Positions 1 through 11,023 of a stretch of 64,000 nt of DNA are shown in pieces. Positions within the stretch are counted from its first letter, which is position 1. The number at the start of each line of letters is the position of its first letter. Origin of the DNA: Erythroxylum novogranatense (lineage: Eukaryota; Streptophyta; Magnoliopsida; Malpighiales; Erythroxylaceae); contig JAIWQS010000127.1 of NCBI GenBank assembly GCA_029891385.1, positions 1-64,000 on the forward strand. The letters run 5' to 3'. Below the pieces are notes generated by a model, which was not told the DNA's origin, did no database searches, and saw only the letters and a program-made list of their open reading frames with translations. The position numbers and the translations under genes were made by a program.

Positions 1-140
1 TATCTACAAAACTTATTCTTTGACTTCTTCCTTTCTTCGTCGCTACATTCACACCTTCTTTCTCGAACATCCTCTTCTAAATCGCTCTCTTCTCCCTTTG
101 TTCATTCTCGTCTCCTCCTATTTGTTATAATAAAAAATGA

Positions 141-2414
141 TTAAGGATGACGACTCTTTAGTAGTTCTGTCATCATTTTCTTCAGATCATTCATCGTCTC
201 CTTCATCTCATTGAATTCACCGCGTAATCTGCTAAGTTCATCTTCGGAGTCACTCGGTAAGGAGGATTGATCTTCATCTGCTGAGGGAGCAATGAACGGA
301 ATTGTAGTAGTATAAGCATCAGAGGTCGGAGTGTACTCTTCATTAAGAACAATAGACGGTGGGCGAATAAGCGTGTCGACTTGAGGAAGATCTAAGTCAA
401 ATGGGCGCAAAGACATCGATCGCTTGTCTTCCTTGCAGGGGTAACGCTTGTGCTTGAATATACAGTGTATAAGATAGGGGTCTAATGCGCAGAATTGTCT
501 GAACAAGGGATTTAGTGAATGTCCCTGTGATTATTCTTCCCCAGCTGGGACGGTCTTCTTGCTTATCAAGATATTGCAGCTCGCATCATCTTTATTTTGT
601 GTAAGCGCATGCCTCATTTATTTTCCGACTTCTTTCGCTATTTGATCTCATGACGGATCATCACTATGTTCTTCAGAAATAGCTTCGATTTCCCCTTATT
701 GAAATTCAATGGATATCGTGGCTGTATGTCTGGTACAACCTTTATTATAGTCTGTTCTGTGACTGGATAAATAGTGCACGGTCGAGAAAACATTTGAGTA
801 GGGTATGGCCTTGTACCAACGTACCTTAAAGTATCATAGAAGTTCCTTTCGTCTTCATTCAAAATGTGCCATGACTCACTATTTATCAAAATAGGTTGCA
901 AGACAGCCTTTATTTGTCTTCTGGGTTGGCTAAAGATAGCGATTGCAGTACTCCTTCTTGTCACAATCTCAACCAGTTTAACTTCAAGCGTATCCTTTCT
1001 TAAAAATTCAGAATAGTCATAAACGATCAGACTAGATTCAATAGATACTTCCACTGGTGTCCTCACTGAAGTTGAATCTGTTGTAACTTCAGGTTGATCA
1101 TTAACAGGAGTAGTCTGAACCAGGTTAAGCTCCACTGGTTGGTTAACAGGGATTTCCTGAACTCTGCTTTGCTTATTTGCTTTTCCTTTTTGAGCAGCAT
1201 CAGAGATTTCTTTCTTCTGACTAACTTCCCTAACAGTCTTCCGCACTGCCTCTGTTAGTCTTGAAGTTTTCTCCGCTTGACCTTTTTCTCTTCTGGCTTC
1301 CGCCTTTCTCTTCTTCTTGGTCTCCTTGGTTTTTCTCGCTCAGATCCTCTTCCGAATAGAGACTAAGGATCTTGTTTCTCTAGGTGCACCACATGGAGAG
1401 GATTGTGCTTCACTCATTCTCGGCATTCTTTTCTTCTTGTTGCCTCGTAGTCCGAATCGTCAAGTGATCTCTTTGCCTTCTTTGTAGCTTCACTTAAAGG
1501 ACTTTCTCCATGTCTTTTTAGCGCACCTTGTTCTGTCCTCAAGGATTGGCTTTCTTCGATTTGAAGATTCGCCTGTTTTATAAGTGGTCTTCCTGACACT
1601 TTCCTTATTTCATCCGCAGCCGATCTCATACTCACTTGAGCTTCAGAACTTGAAGCGGGAGTCTTCTTCCTTGCAAGCTCCCCCTCAGTCCTTGTTCTTG
1701 TTGAAGAGTCGGCTTCTTCTTTCATCACTGTCTTCAGACCCATTCGCCGTATGGTGTGTGCATCAATCTTACTCTTCACAAGCATAGTCCTTCTATATCC
1801 TTGGTGTAGAAGGATACCGGATTCCTTAAAAATCCTTGTCAGAAGCATCCCATAAGGATAACTATTTGAATCCTTCATCCCCTTAATCATGTAATGAAAG
1901 ATTAAGAAGGGTAAGTCTATGGGATTACGATTCAGCAGGTGGAACAAACATTGTTCATCCAGAGTGGTCACCAAATGTCTTGAACCTGCTCTGGATAGAA
2001 TGCAATTAAACAAAATTGCATGAAGAACCCTAGCCTTCGGAACCAAACTGGAGGTCTTCCTCTCCCATGGGTCATTGGCTCCATATAATTGTCTTGTAAC
2101 ATCTTCCTCTCTCATACCGACTTAAGACATCCATCCGGCCTTGGTAGAGGTCTCACCAACTGACGGACAATCGGTCACCTTCTTTATTAACTCCTTAGTC
2201 ACAACAAAGGATATACCATCTACTGATGATACTACAGTGTTGTCTACTAGCTGAGCATTCTTCCAAAAATCGAAAACCTCGTTTGTGTATTTGGTTCTCG
2301 TGCACGAAAGAAGTTCCTCCAACCGGCTCTTACAATCTCTGCTTCCACATCCATACCATCATTCCTCAATGACTCGAAATCCACATGTCTTCCGAATATC
2401 ATGGCTGCCTCCAT
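141..2414 (-). pseudogene. Env-like ORF of Sirevirus-type copia, copy A (broken)
   Basis: This is the extra ORF downstream of pol in a Sirevirus-like Ty1-copia element. It resembles the plant env-like / 'putative plant transposon protein' family; its role is unknown. The start at 2414 matches the intact start of copy B at 5959. The N-terminal part has the core NRNPIDLPFLIF and YPYGMLLT. A TAA at about 2120 splits it (copy B has CAA there), and later frameshifts leave pieces at 1414-2115, 638-1246 and 141-506. The last piece ends in a short heptad-like segment (LSRLRGEFNEMKETMNDLKK), probably a coiled coil. The gene is dead as read. Family assignment is by recognition, not search. Confidence 0.72.
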
Positions 2415-2765
2415 TCTTTCAGAACGAAAAACTGACTCTGGTAAGCATTTTAGGGTTAGATGTTTGAGAGAATTGGGAAAGCAAAATGAATCGTCTAGAG
2501 ATGAGAATAACTATAATGATTTTGCTTTTTGGCTACTTCTAGAGATATAGTCTGGAGTGTTCTAAAGTCATTAAAATCGTCGAGATTATCAGACTTTCCC
2601 TCCATAACTTTCTTATGAGAGAAGTTACCAGCTGTACCGTACTGTTTTTGACGTCGTTAGTTGTCGTTACTTTTGCTCGACTGTTCACTTAACATAACCA
2701 TTATGACATTGCGTCTGATCTTCTGAAACCGTTCTTCACTTAATGGTTTTGTGAACATATCACGC

Positions 2766-2935
2766 CTCCATGATACTGCTTCGATGAACTATAGACCACC
2801 ACCTTCCTCGAACATAGTCTCGAGAAAGTGATGTCGACTTCTATGTGCTTCACTCTTGAATCTTTGAATCGGATTCTTTGTGATTGATTGAATTGGTGTT
2901 GTCATGATAGATTGGAGTAACATATGCATCTGTTT
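2766..2935 (-). pseudogene. Copia RNase H tail relic, copy A
   Basis: On the minus strand this stretch is a decayed version of the C-terminal copia RNase H segment that is clearer in copy B (NTSAINLSKN, then KHIEVKHHF). It holds only the last roughly 50 codons of pol and has several frame disruptions. It abuts LTR-like sequence on its upstream side, so the rest of gag-pol is absent. Confidence 0.6.
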
Positions 2936-3741
2936 TTTGGCTTTAAATGCTTTTCTACTTCGTCTCTTTTTCTTTCTCCTTCTCTTTTCTACTTCGTCTG
3001 CTTTTTATTCTCCATCTGTTTTCTACTTAAATCATGCTTTTCATTATCGGTCTGTTTTTTCTACTTAGTCTGTTTTTGTACTTAATACAATGGAAATCTT
3101 AAACTTTTATTTTTATTATGTGAATTTTCTGACCCAATCTTACGATGCAATATTTTTTTGTCGATATACATGACGTCGCTAATGCTTTCATGCTTCTTTT
3201 AGCCTCTGCAGCCTATCGAACTACTTTCTCTCGAAAAGTATTTAAAAGCTTATTCTGATAAAATAGCTCTCGCCTAAATTTGGACTTAATGCTTTTACGA
3301 TCACTTTTCTCACGTTGTCTAACTTTGCAATCTTCGACTTCGACTTGTATTTATAGCCTTCGTCTCCAACTGCTTCTTGATTCTTGTTTCTTAAACTCTC
3401 GCATCTGCTTCTTGATTCTTCTCCTAAATACATTATCGCGTCTTCGTTTATTTTACTATTTGCATCGTATACTTTACTATTCCGCCTCATGCGTCTGCTT
3501 TGTCTGCATCTGCTTTGCTTAGCGTCTGCTTTGTGTCTGCGCCTGCTTTGCTTAGCCTCTGTGTCTGCTCTGTGTGTGCGTCTGCTTTGTTTAGTGTGTG
3601 CTTTGTGTCTGCGTCTGTTTTGTTTAGCGTCTGCGTCTGCTTTATGTCTGCGTCTGCTTCACTTCGTCTGTGTTCGTTTTTTGTTTGTTCTTTTTGTTAT
3701 TCATCAAAATCATATTTAACTAAAGTCATTTGTACTTAACA
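2936..3741 (-). repeat. Sirevirus-like LTR, shared between copies A and B
   Basis: The minus strand begins TGTTAAGTACAAATGA directly after a polypurine tract, as a 3' LTR should, and runs into the RNase H relic of copy A. It contains a GTCTGC/GCTTTG-rich minisatellite (about 3480-3670), which gives spurious Leu/Cys/Ser-rich ORFs on both strands. No tRNA primer-binding site follows it, so the far end is a rearranged junction rather than a true 5' LTR boundary. Confidence 0.6.
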
Positions 3742-3755
3742 ATCTCCGCCTTTTT
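3742..3755 (-). other. Polypurine tract of copy B
   Basis: Minus strand AAAAAGGCGGAGAT, preceded by GTTTGTTATCATC and followed at once by the TGTTAAG LTR start. This arrangement is typical of 3' ends of Sirevirus-like copia elements, where plus-strand DNA synthesis is primed. Confidence 0.7.
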
Positions 3756-3974
3756 GATGATAACAAACTATACAAAAAAACAAGATTACAAAGTTTTGAA
3801 GAAAACAAAAACTTATCTTCAGTACTTCTTCTTTGACTTCTTCCTTTCTTCGTCTGCTTCAGTCACACCTTCATTTCTGAACGCCCTCTTCTTTTCTGTT
3901 CATTCTCTTCTCTCCTTGTTCATTCTCTTATTTTATCCTCTTATTCTCCCCCTATTTTTTATAATAAAAAATGA

Positions 3975-5959
3975 TTAACGATGGTGGCTCTTTAGCAGTT
4001 CTATCATCATCTTCTTCAGATCAGTCATCGTCTCCTTCATCTCATTGAATTCACCACGTAATCTGCTGAGTTCATCTGATCGGTCAATCGACGAGGAGAC
4101 TTGATCAACATCTGCTGAGGGAGGAGTGAATGGGATTGAAGTAGTATAAGCATCTGATGTCAGAATGTATTCTTCATTTATCTCAATCATTAGTGGACGA
4201 ATAAACGTTTCAGCTTCAGGAAGATCTAAATCAAATGGAGCAGGCAGCATGAGCAACTGTCTTCTTTGTAGGCGTAATGCATCGCTTGAATAGGAAAGTG
4301 TATTAGCAGAGGTCTATCTGTGCAGCTATCTGAACAAGGAACTCAATAAATGTCCCTGTTATTACTCTTCCCCCCACTAGATAGTCTTCCTTCTTATCAG
4401 TATAGCTGCAGCTCGCTTAATCTTTATTCTGTCTAGAAGCCAATTTTGACTTCCCCTTAGTCAAATCCCGAGGATATCTTGGCTGAATATCTGGTGCAAC
4501 CTTTATTTTTGTGTTTTCAGTGATCGGAAAAATAGTACACGGTTTGCAGGGACGTTTTGAAGGGTATGACTTAGTAGTAGCGTCCCTCAAAGCATCGTAG
4601 AAGATCTTTTCATCTTCTTTTAGTAATTCTCATGTGTTACTATTAATCAACATAGGTCGTACCACAGCAACTATCTTCTTTACTGGTTGAATACAGAATG
4701 CAATAGCAGTTCTCCTTCTGGTAACCACTTCCACCATTACGATCTTCACCTCTATTTTGCAAAACTAATGATAGTTGTATACCATCGAACAAGGTTCATC
4801 ACTATCCAGTCGATTACGCCATTGCCTCTGGTTGTGCTTCACTAGAATTCTCTGAACGAGATTTGCTCCCTTGGTTCTTCTGTTGAGCAATGGGGTTTCT
4901 GACTCGTGCTCGCTTTCGGTTTCTTTTCTATTTGAGCAAAGATCAACATTTTCTTTCTCGACTAACCTTCCCAGCAGTTGACACGGTCTTCTTTCGAATC
5001 CTCGGTGATCTCTTTGCCTTCTTTGTAATTTCACTTAAAAGACTTTCTCCTTGTCTTTTTTGCGCACCTTCTTCTATCATTCGCGATTGGCTTGCTTCGA
5101 TTCCAGGACTCGCCTGTTTTATTAGCAGTCTTCCAATCATTCTTCTTAATTCATCCGCAGGCGATCTCGTACTCACTTGAGGTCGAGAACATGAAGCGCG
5201 AGTCATCTTCAAAACATGCTCCCCCTCATTCCTAGTTCTTCTTGAAGAGTCGGCTTCTTCTTTGATTACAGTCGTTACACCCATTCGTCGTATTGTGATT
5301 GAATCAATCTTACTCTTCACAGCTACAATCCTTCTATGTCCTCGATGTAGGACGACTCCGGATTCCTTAAAAATCTTTGTAAGCAACATACCGTAAGGAT
5401 AGCTATTTGTATCCTTCATCCCCTTAATCATGTAGTCAAATATTAAGAAGGGTAAGTCGATGGGATTACGATTTAGTAGGTAAAACAAGCATTGTTCGTC
5501 CAACGTAGTCACCAAATGCCTTGAACCTGCTTTGGGTAAAATGCAATTAAACAGAATTGCATGGAGAATCCTCACCTTCGGAACCAAACTAGAGGTCTTC
5601 CTCTCCCATGGATCATTGGCTCCATATAATTGTCTTCTGACATCTTCCTCTCTCATACCGACTTGGCATATCCATCCGGCCTTGGTAGAGAGGGTCTCAC
5701 CAACTGACGGATAAGCGGTCACTTTCTTTATTAACTCCTTAGTCACAACAACGGATATACCATCTACTGATGATACTACAGTGTTGTCTACTAGCTGAGC
5801 ATTCTTCCAAAAATCGAAAACCTCGTTTGTGTATACCGGTTCTTGTACCTCAAAGAAGTTCCTCCAACCAGCTATTACAATCTCTGCTTCCACATCCATA
5901 CCATCATTCCTCAATGACTCGAAATCCACATGTTTTTCGAATATCATGGCTGGCTCCAT
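3975..5959 (-). pseudogene. Env-like ORF of Sirevirus-type copia, copy B (frameshifted)
   Basis: Second, better copy of the env-like ORF. The first 338 codons (5959 down to 4943) are open, from MEPAMIFEKH through the core LVTTLDEQCLF, NRNPIDLPFLIF and YPYGMLLTKIF. The reading then changes frame in a charged Lys/Arg/Glu-rich region (another frame is open at 4765-5034), is degraded at about 4300-4760, and resumes at 3975-4256 with the same acidic stretch and heptad-like C terminus as copy A. The full unit would have been about 660 codons. It lies between an RNase H tail and a polypurine tract, the position of the env-like gene in SIRE1-type elements. Confidence 0.75.
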
Positions 5960-6263
5960 TGTTTCAGAACGAAAAACTGACTCTCGTTAGCTTTTTAGGG
6001 TTGGATGTTTGAGAAAATTGAGAAAGCAAAATGAACCGTCGCGAGATGAGAATGACCCTAATGATTTTGCTTTTAGACTACTTGTAGAGATATAGTCCGG
6101 TGTGTTCTAGAGTCATTAAAATCCTCGAGATTATCAGACTTTCCAGCTGTAGCTCACTGTTTCTAAAGCCGTTAGTTTTATCATTACTTTAGCTCGACTG
6201 TTCACTTAACATAACCATGTTGACATTGCGTCTGATCTTCTCAAACCGTTCTTCATTATGGTA

Positions 6264-6440
6264 TTATGAACATGTCGCATTGATACCTTCGATCCGTAGG
6301 CGCACCACCTTCCTCTGAACATAGTCTCTCATAAAGTGATGTTTGACTTCTATGTGCTTCACTCCTGAATGCTGAATCGAATTCTTTGACAGATTGATTG
6401 CACTAGTGTTCTCGTAATAGATTGGAGTAACATGTGCGTC
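6264..6440 (-). pseudogene. Copia RNase H tail relic, copy B
   Basis: The minus strand encodes the conserved end of copia RNase H: ENTSAINLSKNSIQHSGVKH followed by IEVKHHFMRDYV. Residues before HVTPIYYENT are LTR-derived, not coding, so only the last 55 or so codons of pol survive. The LTR/RNase H junction matches that in copy A, so it formed before the two copies separated. Confidence 0.82.
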
Positions 6441-6663
6441 TATTTTTGGCTTCCATCTGCTTTTCGACTTCGTCTGTTTTTTTTCTTTCTCCATCTCTTT
6501 TTCTACTTCGTTTGTTTTTTATTCTTAAATCATTTTTTCATTATCATTCTGCTTTTCTACTTATCATTTTCTTTCTCTTAGTCTTTCTTTCTCCGTCTCA
6601 TTTTTCTCATCGAGTATTTGTTCTTAATCAAAATCATAAATGTGAAGTCATTTTGACTTAACA
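6441..6663 (-). repeat. Truncated Sirevirus-like LTR, copy B
   Basis: The minus strand begins TGTTAAGTCAAAATGACTTC and continues through TGATTTTGATT, matching the start of the 3741 LTR. It is only about 220 bp because the internal minisatellite and other parts are missing. No polypurine tract lies outside it. Confidence 0.55.
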
Positions 6664-7080
6664 GATGGTTCATCACCTTCTAATGTTATTGTTATTTGCA
6701 ATATCATGATTAATCAATTCATGATTATTTTCAACTTCATTCATATATTTTTGCTCATTTGCAATATCAGTTTCTAAATATTTTTATCATGATTATTATA
6801 TTCATTATTATTATTCAACTTCATTCATATATTCATATTTTTTATACAATCATAATAACGGTTCATTGCATATTTGTTTTATTAATATAGTTTAAAATTT
6901 TATTATACCTAATAGGAATAATACTATTTATATTACGATATTAAATAATACGAATCACTAATATATATATATCTCTTGTGATAATCTATGTGTCTTCGCG
7001 CGATATACACACAATCTTCTGACACAATCTTCTGATGCAATATTTTGTCGGTGCGGCGTCAGTAATGCATGCCCTTGTGA
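6664..7080. other. AT-rich spacer, no gene seen
   Basis: Low-complexity AT-rich DNA. The part around 7010-7070 (CAATCTTCTGATGCAATATT) resembles 3125-3190 in the left LTR, so at least that portion is LTR-derived. No coding frame or RNA gene is visible. Confidence 0.5.
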
Positions 7081-7268
7081 CTACTTATATCTGTTTATAT
7101 CTTTTCATTCATTCATATTGTCATTCATGTTGTGTCGTTTCTCTCTATACACACAATCTCCTGACCCAATCTTACTACTTATATCTGTTTATATCTTTTC
7201 ATTCATTCATATTGTCATTCATGTTGTGTCGTTTCTCTCTATACACATAATCTCCTGACTCAATCTTT
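7081..7268. repeat. Two-copy 94-bp tandem repeat
   Basis: Two nearly identical 94-bp units (7081-7174 and 7175-7268), each starting CTACTTATATCTG and ending near CTCCTGAC. The open frame at 7035-7250 is a translation of this repeat and is not credible as a gene. Confidence 0.9.
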
Positions 7269-7479
7269 TGATGCAATATTTTGTCAGGCGACCACGCACG
7301 GGCCCCACAATCCATGCCCTTGATCGCTTATCTATGTCTTCTTGCTCATTCGTAGTATATCGCTTCCTCTTAGTTTTATTCCTCTGTTACTTGTAAAACT
7401 TCTTTAAGCTTTTTTTTTATGCATATGAGATGTTTTTGGGTTTCGCTATTATTCTTTGTTCACTTTTTGTCTTTGTCGA

Positions 7480-8060
7480 AAGAATATCAATGTTCACCAA
7501 CTCTTGGCGTACAGCAGACTTGGATATAAGGAGATTTATCATGTTGTCGTCCTGAAAAAGGATGGCTCAAATAAAGAAGACGTACTGGAGACTTGGATAT
7601 GACGAGATTTATCATGTCTATCATTCTCCACGTCGGTCTTCACTGTCCTTGTGATCCAATAGGAAGATTGTAACAATCTTGATCTTTCTTGTAGTCATTC
7701 ATAATGTGTTAATCAGTTTTTGAGTGACACAAACTTCCAGCATCTACATTAAGGAGAGACAAATCTCAAAAAGGATGCCGCAAATAAAGAATGCCTACTG
7801 CAGACTTGGATATGAGGACATTTATCATGTTGTTTATCGTCAGTGTCAGTCCATATAGCAGCTACTTGTGATTGAATAGGAAGATTGTAAATACGTTCAT
7901 GAAGGTTGTACTTTGAAGAATTGTAATATTACATCGTGTTATTTAAGACGATAGAAGTTGAGACTTCAATCAAACAAGTTGTACCTTGTGTATTTCCCTT
8001 TTTAAAAAAAATCTACGAAAACGCTTAATTAAAACAAACTTGTTCTTTTCACAAGACCTA
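7480..8060. repeat. LTR-derived repeats, including an inverted module
   Basis: The motif GACTTGGATAT followed by GATTTATCATG recurs at about 7512, 7583 and 7798, with a further copy at 9845. The segment 7658-7722 is the reverse complement of the module that begins the units at 8441, 8901 and 9284. No coding content. Confidence 0.7.
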
Positions 8061-8429
8061 CTGAAAAAAAATATATAATGTTTTTGCTCTCATCCACTTT
8101 TGCATCCGTCTACTTTTGCTTCCCTCTGCTTTTCAACTCCGTCTGTTTTACTTCTTTCGTCTACTTTTAGGAGTTCCGTCTGCTTTTGCTTTCCTCTACT
8201 ATTCAACTTCTGTATGTTTTTCTTCTTTCCTCTGCTTTTCAACTTCAAATCGCTTTTCAACTCCTCTCCTGCTCAACTCGGCTTTTCAATAGCTTCCCTC
8301 TCTTTCAAGGCTCTGCTTTGTTTTCATCGTCTGCTGTCTCATCATTATTTCTACTTCAACGATCCAAAAATCTAGCATATCTGTACACAATCTACAGAAG
8401 TACCTTATAAACAAGGACACTTCACAGTC

Positions 8430-10085
8430 TTACCCAAAAACTGATTCACACATTATGAATGACTGCAAGAAAGATAAACATTGTTACAATCTTCGTATTG
8501 TTCTTTCCGCCATTTTCCACACATAAGTCAACACATGAGCCATGTTTGTTGTTTTTTCGCCAAGGTGTTGAAGAATTTCCATTAGATTATCTGTGTAGTA
8601 TCGTCTCGTTTTGCTTGCGTCTGCTTTTCCTTGCGTCTGCTTTTGCTTTCGTCTACTTTTGCTTCCATTTGTTTTTGCTTCCGTCTGCTTTTGCTTCCGT
8701 CTACTTTTGCTTCCGTCTGCTTTTCAACTGCCATCTCCTTTTCTTCTTTCGTCTGCTTTTCACCTTCCGTCTGCGTCTGTTTTTCATCGTCTGCTGTCTC
8801 ATCATTATTTATATTTCAACGATCCAAAATTCAAGCATATCTGTACACAACCTACAGAAGTACCTTATAGACAAGGACACTTCAGAGTCTTACCCAAAAA
8901 CTGATTCACACATTATGAATGACTACAAGAAAGATAAACATTGTTACAATCTTCCTATTGTTCTTTCCGGCATTTTTCCACACATAAGTCAACACATGAG
9001 CCATGTTTGTTGTTTTTTCGCCAAGGTGTTGAAGAATTTCCATTACATTATCATGCAAGATCGTCTCGTTTGCTTTGCGTCGCCCTCGCTTTTGCTTTCG
9101 CTCGCTTTTCAACTGCCATCTCCTTTTCTTCTTTCGTCTGCTTTTCACCTTCCGTCTGCGTCTATTTTTCATCGTCTGCTGTCTCATCATTATTTCTACT
9201 TCAACGATCCAAAACTCTAGCATATCATACCTGACCTCTGAAGTACCTTATAGACAAGGACACTTGAGTGTCTTACCCAAAAACTGATTCACACATTATG
9301 AATGACTACATGAAAGATAAACATTGTTACAATCTTCCTATTGTTCTTTCCGGCATTTTCCACACATAAGTCAACACATGAGCCATGTTTGTTGTTTTTT
9401 CACCAAGGTGTTCAAGAATTTCCATTAGATTATCTGTCCAGTATTGTCTCGTTTTGTTTGCCTCTGCTTTTGCTTGCCTCTGCTTTTGCTTTAAATGCGC
9501 TTTTGCTTTAAATGCCTTTTGCTTCCGTCTTCTTTTCAACCGCCATCTCCTTTTCTTCTTTAAATGCCTTTTCACCTTAAATCGCTTTCGACTTCGTCTT
9601 ATTTTCTTTGTTCTACTGTCTCATTCTTTCCACCATTTTCCACAGATCACCAACAGATGACCCTTGTTTGTCATTTTTTCGCCAAGGTGTTGAAAATTTT
9701 CCATTAGATTATCTATCCAGTATAACAACTGCTTTTGCTTTCGTCTACTTTTAAACTTTCCGTCTGCGTTTGTTTTTCATCGTCTGCTGTCTCATCGTTA
9801 TTTCTACTTCAACGATCCAAAACTCTAGCATAAGAAGGCGTAGTGCAGATTTCGATATGAGGAGATTTATCATAAATTGCAAAGCTGCTACTTCACCACC
9901 GGCATCCTCTTTCCTTGTACATATATTTTTCTCATGTCAGAAAGGAACTCCTCTGCTCCACAGATCAGTCAACAGATGACCCTTGTTTGTCATTTTTTTG
10001 CCAAGGTATTGAAGATTTTCCATTAGATTATCTATCCAAGATAACAACCGCTTTTGCTTTCGATCTACTTTTGAACTTCGTCTGT
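8430..10085. repeat. Complex tandem array of about 0.3-0.46-kb units
   Basis: Units begin with CTGATTCACACATTATGAAT at 8441, 8901 and 9284 (spacings 460 and 383 bp). Shorter related units share CAACAGATGACCCTTGTTTG at about 9652 and 9971. Each unit has a unique-looking part (GCCATGTTTGTTGTTTTTTC, then GCCAAGGTGTTGAAGA) and a variable minisatellite of GTCTGCTTTTGCTTC type. The many Phe/Ser/Leu-rich open frames here are products of the minisatellite. It may be amplified LTR sequence of the neighbouring copia family, because GTCTGC runs occur in that LTR too. Confidence 0.8.
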
Positions 10086-10756
10086 TTTTTATTTAAATCG
10101 CTTTTCAACCTCTTACTACTTCAACTCATTTTGCTTCTTTCAACTTGCTCTTGTTCTTCTTCATTTAAAATAGTTCGATTGATGTCATTTCCAAATACGA
10201 TTAAATTTCACTTACCAATTCCTATGTCTTCTTCGAGTATCTGAATTGACAAATCCTTCTTCGAAAACATGTAACCCCAAAATCTAGAAAAGAGATATCG
10301 AGGCGTCTTTTCGTTATATCCAATAATCTTCTAACCGCTATAATAATGTCAAATACTACCAATACATTATTGCGAGTAAACAAACATAAGATCAAAACAT
10401 AAATTGACGTTTCAATCAATAGTCAAGGTTACTTCTTCTATTTCAACAAACAAAGAACGACAAAGTTCGTGTCGATGTCGATTCTTTTCTCGATTACTTT
10501 TTTCATCCTAATTTTTCAATTTATAATGTCAACAAAACCCTTTCTTTATCTTTACGCAACATTTTTTTAGGTTCCTCCTTATTCTCGTGGTGCATTTTGC
10601 CTCACCAACTTTAAATCGATTCTTCCTTCTCAATAAAGTTGTGAAATAATTATCACATTTGTTGAGGTTGCCTTCTTTGTTGTCCCATATTGGTTGGGTG
10701 TGGGTTCAGGAGGTGTAAATTCCTAACAACATTTATACACCAATTTCGTGATTTTA
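10086..10756. other. No recognisable gene
   Basis: AT-rich sequence between the repeat array and a short coding relic. The open frames at 9915-10244 and 10222-10419 have no recognisable protein features. Confidence 0.4.
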
Positions 10757-11023
10757 ATGCCAGATATGAATTCCAGCTATTTCGAGCGCAAAAGATATTT
10801 GAAAAATGTCATAAAGGAGATAAATGATCGTCAAAATCAGTTAGATGAGTAACTTATCCAATACCATGCGCGGAATAAAAAAGCACATAGTAGTTCAGAT
10901 GCACTTCGCTACGTCGAGATGTATGAAACTAGTCGAATGATAAAGATGGTCAACGATCTCAAAGAAGTAAACTTCGAGACTAGGAAATCTTATGAAGCCC
11001 ACATTAAAAAACTTATAGATTAA
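10757..11023 (+). pseudogene. Unrecognised coding relic with one internal stop
   Basis: From ATG 10757 a frame of 88 codons runs to TAA 11021, interrupted once by TAA after codon 32 (about 10853). The translation starts MPDMNSSYFERKRYLK and is hydrophilic and charged, with EINDRQNQLDE before the stop and MVNDLKEVNFETRKSYEAH near the end. It looks helical, possibly coiled coil. The stop could derive from a CAA Gln codon. I do not recognise the family. It may be an exon or TE gag fragment; chance is possible but the amino-acid composition looks protein-like. Confidence 0.3.

Noticed and set aside
3280..3739. Several overlapping Leu/Cys/Ser-rich open frames on the plus strand
   Set aside because: They translate a GTCTGC/GCTTTG minisatellite inside an LTR; open in several frames because of the repeat, with no protein-like composition.
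8100..9660. Long Phe/Ser/Leu-rich frames (up to 253 codons) resembling membrane proteins
   Set aside because: They come from the GCTTTT/GTCTGC tandem array and repeat themselves unit by unit; hydrophobicity is a result of base composition.
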